From CBDUXT01 sp965371245 (GTDB lineage: Bacteria; Planctomycetota; Phycisphaerae; UBA1845): a stretch of 64,000 nt of DNA. Below, piece by piece: positions 27,509-36,069 of the stretch. Each line of letters starts with the position of its first letter. The first letter of the stretch is position 1. Made by a program: the position numbers and the translations under genes. The notes beneath the pieces are model-generated. The model ran no database searches. It saw nothing but the letters and a program-made list of their open reading frames with translations, and was not told the origin of the DNA. Location: NCBI GenBank assembly GCA_965371245.1, contig CBDUXT010000007.1:31658-95657 (forward strand), in the 5' to 3' direction.

Positions 27509-27655
27509 CGGGCACCACCTTCCCGCCTCTCGGCAAAGCTCCTCGCATCGGCGAGACAAGACCACCGCGCATCGCCCCGACCGCGCGGGGCATCCAATGT
27601 TCGGTACTTGTTTGGTACGCAGCAAAACCGCAAAGTCAAGGTACGAAATCGAAAA

Positions 27656-28294
27656 ATGCCTCCTGACGCAGATATTTTCGTCCCGACCACCCACTTGACC
27701 AGGGAAGCCCGGATTCAGGTGCTGCTGGAGGAATACCGCGCGCTGTACGGCCTTCTGACCTTCCGGTTGGGGGCTATGGACCGTCGTCTGCCCGTCGCCG
27801 GGGGCGCACTTGGCGCCCTGCTCGGCGCATCAACGGCCATGCCAGCGGACACAAAGCTCGCGTTCTTGCTCGGGCTGCCTGTGGCGCTCCTCTGGCTACT
27901 GCTTTCCACGGTCCAGCATGCCCGATCGAAGGAGGACCACCTTCGCAGAATTGACGAGATTGAGCGGCTCGTGAACCGGCTTGCGGGTGAAGAGTTGCTG
28001 GTTTTTCAGTCCCGGCACCCGAACAAGCGGCGGACGACGGCCGGCCGGTCAGGCTTCGGAACGGTTCTGTCCGTCCTCTCGACCTGCTGGATGATGTTGG
28101 CCGCCTGCTGTTTTCTGGTCTCGACGCCGCCCCGACTGCTAGAGCTGGGCGGGATCCTCGCCTACTACCTCTACAACGCTGGCTTGGCCGGAATGATGCT
28201 CCACGCGGTCCTCCGGCTTCGACGGTACCGCTACCGCCGCCCCCCTGCGGACGGCCCCCAACTTTTTGAGGCGTATTCGCAAGATTGGACTTGA
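27656..28294 (+). CDS. Membrane protein with two or more helical pairs
   Basis: The product is 212 aa from ATG 27656; the track of sequence from 27608 adds a basic stretch without a ribosome site. A cytosolic N-terminal helix (EARIQVLLEEYRALYGLLTF) is followed by hydrophobic segments at about residues 45-58 and 65-82, a charged helix HARSKEDHLRRIDEIERL, and a second pair at about 140-165 and 175-195. The layout resembles small membrane sensors or effectors (similar in outline to SLATT-type pairs) but no motif proves it. It precedes the XRE/ImmA pair in the same direction by 54 bp. Confidence 0.65.
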   Translation: MPPDADIFVPTTHLTREARIQVLLEEYRALYGLLTFRLGAMDRRLPVAGGALGALLGASTAMPADTKLAFLLGLPVALLWLLLSTVQHARSKEDHLRRIDEIERLVNRLAGEELLVFQSRHPNKRRTTAGRSGFGTVLSVLSTCWMMLAACCFLVSTPPRLLELGGILAYYLYNAGLAGMMLHAVLRLRRYRYRRPPADGPQLFEAYSQDWT

Positions 28295-28348
28295 CCCACC
28301 CCGATTCGTTCGTTAGCACGTATGCGTACAAGACTGAAGGAGACCCTG

Positions 28349-28744
28349 GTGGCCCGAGCGAGCCGATCCAATCAACAAGAACCCATCGGCGACGTGCTCC
28401 GGGCGCGCCGCATCGAGGAGCTGCACAAAGGCCTCCGCGAGATGGCCAGGATTCTCGAGATTGCGCCGGCTCATCTGACTGACCTGGAGAAGGGTCGTCG
28501 CACCCCGTCAGAAGACCTGCTCTTACGCATTGCCCAGGCGTACGGCATCGCTGAACCCGAGCTCCGCGCCGGCTGGAGCCGAGCTGAAGGCATCGTAAGC
28601 GAAGTCGCGACCCAAGACCCTCTTACCGCGGAAAAGGTCCCGGAGTTCCTGCGTACCGCGCGCAAGCTATCACAAGATCAGTGGGACAAACTCATCAGCG
28701 AAGCCCGTCGTATGTCGGCCAAGAAGGGGCGTCGCAAGGATTGA
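28349..28744 (+). CDS. XRE-family HTH regulator (partner of ImmA-like protease)
   Basis: The product is 131 aa from GTG 28349, which has AAGGAG 6 nt upstream; an ATG at 28322 has none. The HTH spans about residues 12-70 with LREMARILEIAPAHLTDLEK and TPSEDLLLRIAQAYGI. The helical C-terminus with EFLRTARKLSQDQWDKLI is the region through which such repressors often bind ImmA-type partners. It is followed 6 bp later by the metalloprotease gene. In ICEBs1 the ImmR/ImmA pair keeps the element silent until DNA damage; the same logic is likely here. Confidence 0.88.
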   Translation: MARASRSNQQEPIGDVLRARRIEELHKGLREMARILEIAPAHLTDLEKGRRTPSEDLLLRIAQAYGIAEPELRAGWSRAEGIVSEVATQDPLTAEKVPEFLRTARKLSQDQWDKLISEARRMSAKKGRRKD

Positions 28745-28750
28745 GGTTTG

Positions 28751-29518
28751 ATGCCAGCAGCGCAGCCAGCCAAGTTGCTTGAACCACGCCGTGGCGGTCG
28801 GCAGACCGACCAGCGCGCCTGGTCCACGCTTGAGCGTTGTCGCACGAGGCTGGGTCTTGAGGGACTCCCGTTGCCGATACCGGTCGAAGAGTGGATCGAA
28901 GGCCCCCTTGGTATTCAATTCGGGTTCTCCGATCTCAGCCACCTCGGTGACGGTGTTCTCGGCGCTGCGTTTGTCGATAGCCCCCAAATCCTGATCGACG
29001 AGAAGGCGCTGGAGCACGAAGGGCGGTGCCGTTTCACGTGTGCCCACGAACTCGGTCACCTGGTCATGCACAAACGCATCCGAGCGCGTTTCCATGGCAC
29101 AACAGCCGGTGTCACGTTCTCAACGAACAAGTACGAGCGCCAGGCCGATCGTTTCGCCGCGGCGTTCCTGATGCCATTGCCACAGCTTGAGCGGGCGATC
29201 GTGCGCTCTTTCGACGATCGCCGCCTGGAACGGGTGCCCTGCACGCACGAGTTGAAGCAGGTTACTGCGGAGTCTGAGTGGCTTTGGCGTTACCGGGTTC
29301 TTCCGGCCATCACACGCACCTTCAATGTGTCGCTATCGGCGGCAGTATTCCGATGCACCGAAATCCAGTTACGGATCACGAACCCGCAGCCGTTGATGCC
29401 GAGGCGGTTGGTTCAAAGGCTGTTGGAACCGGCCGAACCCAACGATACCGTCAGCGCAGTCCAAGTCATCGACGGTCGTCCCCAGTACCGCGAAACCCTG
29501 ACGGGCGAGGCGTCATGA
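28751..29518 (+). CDS. ImmA/IrrE-type metallopeptidase
   Basis: The product is 255 aa from ATG 28751. The zinc motif HELGHLVMH lies at about residues 99-107 (HExxH), followed by FSTNKYERQADRFAAAFLMP, the conserved Glu-containing helix of ImmA/IrrE (DUF955) enzymes. N-terminal residues set up the beta sheet (IPVEEWIEGPLG, ILIDEKALEH). It probably cleaves the upstream XRE repressor in response to stress and thereby derepresses the island. The C-terminal 90 residues are extra compared with the shortest ImmA proteins and may carry sensing surfaces. Confidence 0.9.
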   Translation: MPAAQPAKLLEPRRGGRQTDQRAWSTLERCRTRLGLEGLPLPIPVEEWIEGPLGIQFGFSDLSHLGDGVLGAAFVDSPQILIDEKALEHEGRCRFTCAHELGHLVMHKRIRARFHGTTAGVTFSTNKYERQADRFAAAFLMPLPQLERAIVRSFDDRRLERVPCTHELKQVTAESEWLWRYRVLPAITRTFNVSLSAAVFRCTEIQLRITNPQPLMPRRLVQRLLEPAEPNDTVSAVQVIDGRPQYRETLTGEAS

Positions 29519-29571
29519 TTTTTTTTTGCGACAAATGTACGCATGTTAGCGAACGATATAAGGAGTTGGGC

Positions 29572-29847
29572 ATGAGCGACGCAGTGAAACCGATCAAGGA
29601 ATTCCGCGCTGGCACGGCCGTGGCGGCCATCTGGGTCAGCAAGGCGGCGGTGAAGGGACGAAGCACGGCGCAGCATTCGATCCGCGTGCAAAAGCGTTAT
29701 CGCGACGACCGTTCCGGCCAGTGGAAGTCGACCACGTATTTTCGCCCGGACGAATTGCCAAAACTCGCCCTCGTGGTGTCGCACGCGTACGAGTTCTTGA
29801 CATTGCGCGAGGCCGCGGACATGGGTCCGACGCCAAAGCAGGATTGA
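29572..29847 (+). CDS. Small conserved island protein, paralogue B
   Basis: The product is 91 aa from ATG 29572 (AAGGAG 6-7 nt upstream). It has the same skeleton as 9419-9691: IKEFRAGTAVAAIWVSK, then SIRVQKRYRDD, GQWKSTTYFRPDELPKLALV and an end helix. The shared W-K-x-T-x-x-F-x-x-D/E-x-L-P block is the strongest family signature. It lies between the ImmA gene and 29860 in the same direction, so it is probably part of the same transcript. Confidence 0.8.
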   Translation: MSDAVKPIKEFRAGTAVAAIWVSKAAVKGRSTAQHSIRVQKRYRDDRSGQWKSTTYFRPDELPKLALVVSHAYEFLTLREAADMGPTPKQD

Positions 29848-29859
29848 TTGCGGGGCGCT

Positions 29860-30183
29860 ATGCTGCAATACGACCTAACCGGCACGCGGCTCTTCCGCGC
29901 GGCTACGGGCACCGACCTTCCCGGTGACGGCGAGATGTTCGCGGTCACGGCAGCGCTGCTTCTACACCATGATGCATCATACGGCAGCTTGTCGCGGTGT
30001 ACCCTGGTATTCGATGAGTCTGATCTCGCCGGCGTCGCCGAGTGCGTCGAATACCGTTTGCCTGCCCTCGTTTCTGACATCGGAGAAGGGACGCAGCTGC
30101 GCGAACGGTTGCGCGACTTCGTTGGCATGACCATCGGGTGCGACGTTCCCTTCACCCGTTGCGCTTCGCCGCATCCAACATGA
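29860..30183 (+). CDS. Hypothetical protein (107 aa)
   Basis: ATG 29860, with GCGGGGCGCT before it, opens 107 residues. The sequence has alternating hydrophobic strands (CTLVFDESDLAGVAECVEY) and an acidic helix (DIGEGTQLRERLRDFVGM). It lies 12 bp after paralogue B and upstream of the excisionase-like gene. No family is recognised. The position between regulator and recombination genes suggests a role in island control, with no direct evidence. Confidence 0.55.
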   Translation: MLQYDLTGTRLFRAATGTDLPGDGEMFAVTAALLLHHDASYGSLSRCTLVFDESDLAGVAECVEYRLPALVSDIGEGTQLRERLRDFVGMTIGCDVPFTRCASPHPT

Positions 30184-30314
30184 GCCCCGAAACGAACGCC
30201 GGCCGGTGGCCGCCCCGACGGTGCCCGGTCTGATGGGGCTGGAGAACGAACCCATTGGCAGACCGCTGTGGACACCCGAAGTACCACTCAGCATCTTGAC
30301 CCGGAGGGTAAGAA

Positions 30315-30647
30315 ATGACCGATCAAGCCCACAATTACCAACCCGACGATGAGCAACGCAGCGCTCAGTTCGAACGCCAACCCGCCGACAATGTTCCGGG
30401 CGCGGCGTGCCGGCTTTCGAGCCTTCCCGACCCGTGTACTTCGGCCCAGCTTGCCGCCACCCTGGGCAAATCGCCGAAGACGCTTGTGGACTGGTGTCAG
30501 GAGCGCGCGTACACTCATATCCCGTGCTTTCGGCTCGGGAACCGGTGGTATCACCGCCTTCCCGAGTTGATGCGATGGCTCAACGGGATCAAGAGTGGTC
30601 AGGTCGAGTTTCGCCGTAAACCGCGCATCTCCGGGAAAAGGAGGTGA
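30315..30647 (+). CDS. Excisionase-like helix-turn-helix protein
   Basis: The product is 110 aa with a GGAGGG ribosome site. Residues about 45-95 form a MerR/excisionase-type winged HTH: TSAQLAATLGKSPKTLVDWC, then IPCFRLGNRWYHRLPELMRW. Such short proteins serve as recombination directionality factors. The stop is 3 bp from the integrase start and the integrase ribosome site overlaps its last codons, a tight xis-int arrangement. It likely controls excision from ssrA. Confidence 0.8.
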   Translation: MTDQAHNYQPDDEQRSAQFERQPADNVPGAACRLSSLPDPCTSAQLAATLGKSPKTLVDWCQERAYTHIPCFRLGNRWYHRLPELMRWLNGIKSGQVEFRRKPRISGKRR

Positions 30648-30650
30648 CGT

Positions 30651-31961
30651 ATGGCGAGAAAGGAGGAACGATCTCACCGTTGGACGAAGTCAGAACGCGT
30701 CGGCGAGGTTACGCTCTTTCTTACACCGCGTAGTCCATACTGGCAAATGTACTGGGAGATCGAGGTGCCAGCGCCCAACGGCCAAGCTGGTCGGGCGGCA
30801 TCACCTCGTCAGGCGGTTTCAAAGAGCACTCGCGAAACAGATCTCGCGTTCGCCCGGCTCGTTGCCGGCCGCAGGAGTGAGGAGCTCTTTCGGGGGCGGC
30901 ACTATCCGGAGGAGCGGCAGGCGCCGCAGCAAACGCGGATCGGCCCGGTGTTCGATGCATTCATCGCGTACATCGAAACGTTGGATCGCAGCCACGACTA
31001 CGTTTCGAAGCTCAAGGGAAGACTGAAGTGCCTGATAGGCTGGATGGAGAAGCGACGGTTGGTCTTTGTGCAAGACATTAGCGCGAGCTTGTTGCAGAGG
31101 TTCCAGACGTATCTGCGGACCGAACGAGGTGTCACGACGTCGACAGCGAATCATTATCTCGACGCCGTGCACAATTTCTGCGGCTACGCCATCTTCAAGC
31201 GCAAGCTCATGGCCGGCCCGAACCCGGCGGCCACAGGGCGCCAAGCTGAATTGGATCGGCTCCCGCGCCGCACGCTTCCGCCACCGACCATTTATCCGGA
31301 TCAGGTCAACGCCGTGATCGAGGCGGCCGCAAACCACTTTGATACGCAGATTGTGAACCTCATCGTGTTCATCTGCGAAGGTGGCTTTCGATTTCAGGAG
31401 CTCCAGTTTCTTCAGGTCGGCGACATCGACCTCAAGGAGCGCGAGATCATCCTGGACATCAAGCGGCCTGAACCCGGCCGGGTTCGCCCGGAGCTGCGCA
31501 GGCGATGCCTGACGGCCGAGGGACTATGGGTTCCCAAGAGTCGTGCCGCCCGCCGTCCGGTGCATATCACCGACCGGCTGGCACGAACGATCGGGTCCAT
31601 GGGACTCGGGCAGGCAACTGATTGGGTGTTTCTCAATCAGGCGGGAAACCAGATCGCCGGCAACAAGACCCTTGACCACCTCAAGCGATACGCGCTTGAA
31701 GCGGACGTGTTGGTGGAACCGCATCCGAAGACGGGTGAGCCTTGGTCTTTGCTTCGATGGCACTGGCTTAGGCACTACCATCGAACTCGTGCCCACGTCA
31801 GCAAGATCCGACGCGAGGTGTCAAAGCTCGCGATGGGTCATGCGGCCGACCCCGTCCATGACCACTACCGTGGCTTGGACCGGTTTGCGTTTCACGCGGA
31901 GTACGCCAAGTTCGAGAGTGGGCTCGATGACGCGCTTCTGACCACGAAAAAGGCGCCTTAA
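30651..31961 (+). CDS. Tyrosine recombinase (ssrA-associated integrase)
   Basis: The product is 436 aa. AAAGGAGGTGA precedes ATG 30651 perfectly. The N-terminal core-binding domain (about residues 95-200) has YVSKLKGRLKCLIGWMEKR and STANHYLDAVHNFCGYAI. The catalytic domain has the first Arg in EGGFRFQELQFLQVGDID, then HWLRHYHRT with the H-x-x-R pair, LAMGHAADPV and the nucleophile Tyr in HDHYRGLD. All catalytic residues are present. The gene ends 77 bp from the 3' end of the tmRNA gene and points toward it, the usual arrangement when an element uses the 3' end of ssrA as its attachment site. Confidence 0.93.
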   Translation: MARKEERSHRWTKSERVGEVTLFLTPRSPYWQMYWEIEVPAPNGQAGRAASPRQAVSKSTRETDLAFARLVAGRRSEELFRGRHYPEERQAPQQTRIGPVFDAFIAYIETLDRSHDYVSKLKGRLKCLIGWMEKRRLVFVQDISASLLQRFQTYLRTERGVTTSTANHYLDAVHNFCGYAIFKRKLMAGPNPAATGRQAELDRLPRRTLPPPTIYPDQVNAVIEAAANHFDTQIVNLIVFICEGGFRFQELQFLQVGDIDLKEREIILDIKRPEPGRVRPELRRRCLTAEGLWVPKSRAARRPVHITDRLARTIGSMGLGQATDWVFLNQAGNQIAGNKTLDHLKRYALEADVLVEPHPKTGEPWSLLRWHWLRHYHRTRAHVSKIRREVSKLAMGHAADPVHDHYRGLDRFAFHAEYAKFESGLDDALLTTKKAP

Positions 31962-32038
31962 GGTCAGAGTTACTGGGCACTGACTGGGCACACCTTTTTT
32001 CGTGCTTGTAACCCTTTGTCTGACAACGAGTTAGTAAC

Positions 32039-32390
32039 TGGAGGCGGGGGGAATCGAACCCCCGTCCCGCGACGGCTCCGGTGGTGCCTCTACGTGCGTA
32101 GTCGGTCGTTTGAATCTCGGAAGCGCCGGCGCCGGCCGACAGGCTCTGGTGCTTCCCAGTCCGACTGTGAGTTCGCCCACGCGCGGTCAGGCGTCACGCG
32201 CGGGCTAGCCCGCTTATCGGCGTCTTACGGATTAGCGAGCGTCATCCGATCGACGGGCTACCTATCTCTAGGCGGCCATGGCAAATGAAGAGTTGCCATT
32301 TCTAGTTGCGCCAGGTGTTTAACGAGGCCTCCTGACAACCTCGGCACGCCACACTACCTTTGACTCGCCCGGTCGAATCCAATCGCCCCC
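32039..32390 (-). ncRNA. ssrA: Transfer-messenger RNA (tmRNA)
   Basis: On the minus strand, the 5' end GGGGGCG pairs with CGCCTCC at the 3' end, with discriminator A at 32039. GATTGGATTCGAC follows the 5' stem and GGGGGTTCGATTCCCCC forms the T-arm. The tag frame at 32297-32268 begins with resume codon GGC after TAGAAAT and encodes GNSSFAMAA followed by TAG. The RNA is about 352 nt, in the normal range. CCA is not encoded. tmRNA with SmpB rescues stalled ribosomes and tags the product for proteolysis. Its 3' end is the likely attachment site of the island on its left. Confidence 0.95.
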
Positions 32391-33316
32391 GACGGATCGA
32401 ATCACTGCGACGATCGATGCCTCCCGTTTGGCAGGGCTCCCTTCGTCCGTCCAGATGCTAGACGCTCAACCCCCGTAGTCAACCGCGGTGGTGCTTTGCG
32501 ACCGTTCCCGGGCGCATGACAGCTTTGGCGGGGGGGGGTGCAAAGCCATCTTGACGGCGCCACGCTGCGTCAGAGCCGTGGGCGCAAGCCCACGGGCACG
32601 ATGCGAACAAGCACAGGGCTTCTACGATACAAGACCGGTCACAGGGCTCGCGCCCTATGCTCTGAAAACTGCCCGCCGATTCGGTGATGCAACCACCGTT
32701 CCCCTGCACACGGCTCTTACAACGAAGTGGCGCCATACGGGACGCACCGCAGCGCGCTTGCAAAGCTACGTCCCCAATGCCGGTCTTTGTGCGAGGTCTC
32801 TTCGGCCGTTCCTGGTTCCGTGCGGGCGCGACCGAATCGGGACTATGCGGCGCATTTTCGCGGCCAACCTATCCCCGGTCGATCTAGGCGTCCGACACGC
32901 GTGGAATGATGGATGCCATGGCCAAGCGCGGCGCCGCATGTCGTTCGTCCCAGGACCCGGGCTGGAACGCCGGACCGTCGTACCCCTCAATCCATTTGTG
33001 TCGCGGCACTAGTGCTGCGACACGACTCATTCGATGGGTGGCGCGGGGTGGCATGGGCAAACTCGTTTGCCCGTGCTCTTCCGATCGCCTACACGGGCAA
33101 GCTGCCGCTTGCCCATGCCACCCACCAAATCACGTGTGTCAACGCACTAGCACATCGCCACGCATAAACTTGCGAGTTGGGTGGCTCGTGGCTTTAGCCG
33201 AAGGGGACGCGAATCCGGTGAGTACTCGAGTCCCCCACCTCTGACGAGGTGGGCTTCCCACCGAGCAAGACCCGCAGATTCAAGGTTGGCCGTACAAGAG
33301 TTTGACGTAGGTTTAC
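32391..33316. other. Non-coding region with palindromes between ssrA and accA
   Basis: About 925 bp without a supported gene. It carries a perfect 8-bp stem CCGTGGGC/GCCCACGG at 32576-32595 and a two-hairpin element at 33047-33122 (listed separately). A further stem of the CCCACCTC/GAGGTGGG type lies near 33233-33255. The promoter of ssrA must lie immediately right of 32390. The open frames here have no ribosome sites or domains. Confidence 0.55.
33047..33122. repeat. Two-hairpin palindromic element
   Basis: Perfect 14-bp outer arms, GGTGGCATGGGCAA at 33047-33060 and its complement at 33109-33122, enclose two further hairpins: 33052-33075 with a CTCG loop and 33092-33117 with one mismatch. 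The topology, an outer stem plus two inner hairpins, matches that of the GTGTGGCAC elements at 37576 and 42239 although the sequence differs. Confidence 0.75.
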
Positions 33317-34432
33317 TCAGCCGCGCATGCGGGCCGCGCGCGTCAGCCGCGCGCTGAGGCGCGAGGTTCTGGAAACCGAGCGGCGGGTCTTGGTGCCCTT
33401 GGCTGACTTGGGATCGTCGGGGGCATTCGGATCATCGAAGCAACAGCCGAGGCGGCGGATTCGCTCCTGGCGACGCCGAAGTAACGCATGGGGTGTGCGC
33501 CGCTTCAGGTCGTTCAGCGCACCTACGATGTGTTTCTCCAAAGTGGCGGCCGCCCCCTCTGGGTCTCGATGGGCGCCCCCGATCGGCTCCGGAATGATCT
33601 CATCCACCAGGTCCAGACGGATGAGGTCGCGCGCGGTTAGCTTCAGAGCCTCCGCCGCGTGTTGGCGGCGCTCCGCCGTCTTCCAGAGAATGGCCGCACA
33701 TCCCTCGGGCGAAATCACTGAGTAAAACGCGTGCTGCATGATGGCCACACGGTCGCCGACGGCCAGTCCCAGCGCCCCTCCGCTGCCACCCTCGCCGATC
33801 ACGACACAGACAATCGGGGTACGCAGGCGGGACATCTCCATGAGGTTGGTGGCGATCGCCTGGCCGATGCCGCGTTCCTCGGAGCCGATCCCTGGATAGG
33901 CGCCTTGCGTATCGACCAGGCAAACGACCGGCAGCCCGTATTTTTCAGCAAGGCGCATCTTCAACAGGGCTTTGCGATAGCCTTCCGGATGAGCACATCC
34001 GAAGTTGCATGCGATGCGTTCGGTGACCTCCTTGCCCTTGTTGTGCCCGATGAACATCACCTTGTGGCCGCCGATCCGGGCGAAGCCGGTCATGATGGCC
34101 TTGTCGTCGCCGAAGGTTCGATCGCCGTGCAGCTCGGTAAAATCACGGAAGATCATTCGCAGATAATCGGTAGAGAGGGGGCGCTTCGCGTGACGCGCGA
34201 CCAGGACGGTCTCCCACGGCGTCAGGCTGTTGTACAACCGTTTGAGCGTTGTCTTGAATCGGGTGCGCTGTTGTCGGATGTCGGTCGTGAGCTCGCGCTT
34301 GCCGAGGCCGTGCTCCCGCTCCATCTCCTGGATGTCGTTCTGGATGCGCGCGAGCGGTTTCTCGAACTCGAGGAACGGTCCCACACCTGGTGCGGCGGCA
34401 CCGCCCGACATGACTGCCGGTTCCGTACTCAT
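33317..34432 (-). CDS. accA: Acetyl-CoA carboxylase carboxyltransferase subunit alpha
   Basis: The product is 371 aa from ATG 34432. It has the AccA pattern throughout: LEFEKPLARIQNDIQEME, PWETVLVARHAKRPLSTDY, RDFTELHGDRTFGDDKAI, NFGCAHPEGYRKALLKMRLA, DTQGAYPGIGSEERG and the oxyanion-forming IGEGGSGGALGLAVGDRV. It transfers carboxyl from biotin to acetyl-CoA, the first committed step of fatty-acid synthesis, with AccD. The C-terminus has about 40 extra basic residues (KGTKTRRSVSRTS). A possible longer frame to 34567 has no ribosome site. It is a normal housekeeping gene and confirms that the right half is chromosome. Confidence 0.96.
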   Translation of the reverse strand: MSTEPAVMSGGAAAPGVGPFLEFEKPLARIQNDIQEMEREHGLGKRELTTDIRQQRTRFKTTLKRLYNSLTPWETVLVARHAKRPLSTDYLRMIFRDFTELHGDRTFGDDKAIMTGFARIGGHKVMFIGHNKGKEVTERIACNFGCAHPEGYRKALLKMRLAEKYGLPVVCLVDTQGAYPGIGSEERGIGQAIATNLMEMSRLRTPIVCVVIGEGGSGGALGLAVGDRVAIMQHAFYSVISPEGCAAILWKTAERRQHAAEALKLTARDLIRLDLVDEIIPEPIGGAHRDPEGAAATLEKHIVGALNDLKRRTPHALLRRRQERIRRLGCCFDDPNAPDDPKSAKGTKTRRSVSRTSRLSARLTRAARMRG

Positions 34433-34635
34433 CGTTGGGCTCGCTGAGAATCTGTGTTGGCGATTACCGTTTCGACCGTCCATCCGCGCCGACGGCCCCA
34501 GTGTTGGCGAACAGATTATCCTTTGATCGGCACGAGGCAAGGATATTCGAGAACTCGCCCAAAACATTTCAACCGAGGGTCGAGCCGAATCCGTGCCGAG
34601 ATAGCCACTAAGGTCTTGTCAAATAGATGGTTACG

Positions 34636-35862
34636 TCACGGCGCATGGGGTTTGTCGAGTGCATCTCCCTGGCGTATGACCTCATCGATCCGCCGGACCG
34701 CTTCCTTCATGACTTCGGCTGCTTCGGCCGGCATGGCGATACGAAGGGCGATCCGACTGAGAAGTACGTCGAGCTCGTGGATGATCCGGCGGCGCTGCGA
34801 TCGTTTGTCGCTCGCGTCTTGGGTTGAGACGATCCCGGGCGATCGATCCGTCGCCGGCGATGACACCTCCGCAAGCCGGCGCGTCAACGCGCCCGCCATC
34901 TTCAGCATCGTGTCGCCCTCGCCTGGATACACACGGCCGATACCGCGGGCGGCCGCGTGCAATCGAGCGAACGCGCCATCGATCCAGGGAAGAAGTGCCG
35001 GATCAATGGCCTTTTCATCCGGAAGCAGAACGCGGGCCGCCTGATCGAACCGTTCCGCAGCGATGAGGCTCTCGATGGATTCGGCTCGACCGGGCGAAGC
35101 GGCTGCCTTCTTGTGTTTCGCTCTGGGCGGCACTTCAGAGGGAGGCGCGGTCACTTTGACGTCGCCGATGGTTAGGGGCGATTCGATTCGATGTTCGACT
35201 GTCGTCGTCTGCGAGGCGACTTGCGGGGATTGTGGCGAGAAGGCCGCGCCTGTGGCGTTGGTTCCACGGTCGTCATCCATCGCGGCGGGTGTCGCGCTCT
35301 GCGGGCCGATGGGCGGCGCGTCGCGCGCGTCTGAAAGGGCTATCTGGATCTCCACGCTGCGCGATGCAAGCGAGCTGCCGGCTGGGTACAGTTCTGTAAC
35401 CGGGCCGGCCGCCGACAAGCCTTGCCGTTCGACCCACTCGAAGACCACGGCGTAGTCCCGACTCGGCGCGGGGGATCGACCTTCGATGGTCATCGACGCG
35501 ACGCGTTCCGCTTTCCGGGTGGCCGTTTGGAAACCGGAGCTGGGCTCGTGCTCGTCGTGAAGGATGAAGCCGATCTCGGTCTCAAGTGACGCGCCCAGGC
35601 TGCGGGGAGCCTTCAGATAGCGGATGAACAGTGGGCCGGGCTGGCGGTGTTGGACCATGTACGCACGCACCTCGCGTACGAGGGGGCCAATGGTCCAGTA
35701 GGTTCCCTTGTGGGCTCGATAGGCCACCCGTAGCGGCTCCAACTGCCGCAGCTTGATGACGGCGCCGTTGCTCTTCGTCGGAACCGGCTGCTCGGGCGAA
35801 AGCCCTCCGCAGGCTGCCTGCGCGAACGATAGGGCAAGCCGGCATAAGACAGTTGAAATCAT
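34636..35862 (-). CDS. Exported protein with GyrI-like effector-binding domain
   Basis: The product is 408 aa from ATG 35862 (GGGGCG site). The first 20 residues look like a signal peptide (MISTVLCRLALSFAQAACGG). About residues 35-155 resemble the GyrI/AraC-effector fold: LEPLRVAYRAHKGTYWTIG, FIRYLKAPRSLGASLETEIG and a beta strand with YAVVFEWVERQGL. A Pro/Ala-rich linker is followed by a helical C-terminus with LIAAERFDQAARVLLPDEKA, AARGIGRVYPGEGD and RRRIIHELDVLLSRIALR. The combination of an exported GyrI-like domain and a helical tail is typical of planctomycete hypothetical proteins. A ligand-binding role is inferred from the fold only. Confidence 0.72.
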   Translation of the reverse strand: MISTVLCRLALSFAQAACGGLSPEQPVPTKSNGAVIKLRQLEPLRVAYRAHKGTYWTIGPLVREVRAYMVQHRQPGPLFIRYLKAPRSLGASLETEIGFILHDEHEPSSGFQTATRKAERVASMTIEGRSPAPSRDYAVVFEWVERQGLSAAGPVTELYPAGSSLASRSVEIQIALSDARDAPPIGPQSATPAAMDDDRGTNATGAAFSPQSPQVASQTTTVEHRIESPLTIGDVKVTAPPSEVPPRAKHKKAAASPGRAESIESLIAAERFDQAARVLLPDEKAIDPALLPWIDGAFARLHAAARGIGRVYPGEGDTMLKMAGALTRRLAEVSSPATDRSPGIVSTQDASDKRSQRRRIIHELDVLLSRIALRIAMPAEAAEVMKEAVRRIDEVIRQGDALDKPHAP

Positions 35863-36069
35863 GTTCGCCCCTTCAGTGCGTTCTAACCGCGACCGCACGA
35901 TCGGTTGCGGCTGGGTTCCTGGATAGCAGCTTTCCGAGGCGGGTCAATACCCGTTGCGAAACTTAGCCCAAGTTACGCAGTTGCGAAGTGATATCGGCCT
36001 TGGCGTTATCGTCAGGGCTGACTTTTCGCAAGAGTCGTGACTGCATTTGTTCGATTTCATCGATCCTTT

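Noticed and set aside
32041..32075. A tRNA gene next to the integrase
   Set aside because: The T-arm and acceptor half belong to tmRNA: the 5' half is 350 nt away and a tag frame is present.
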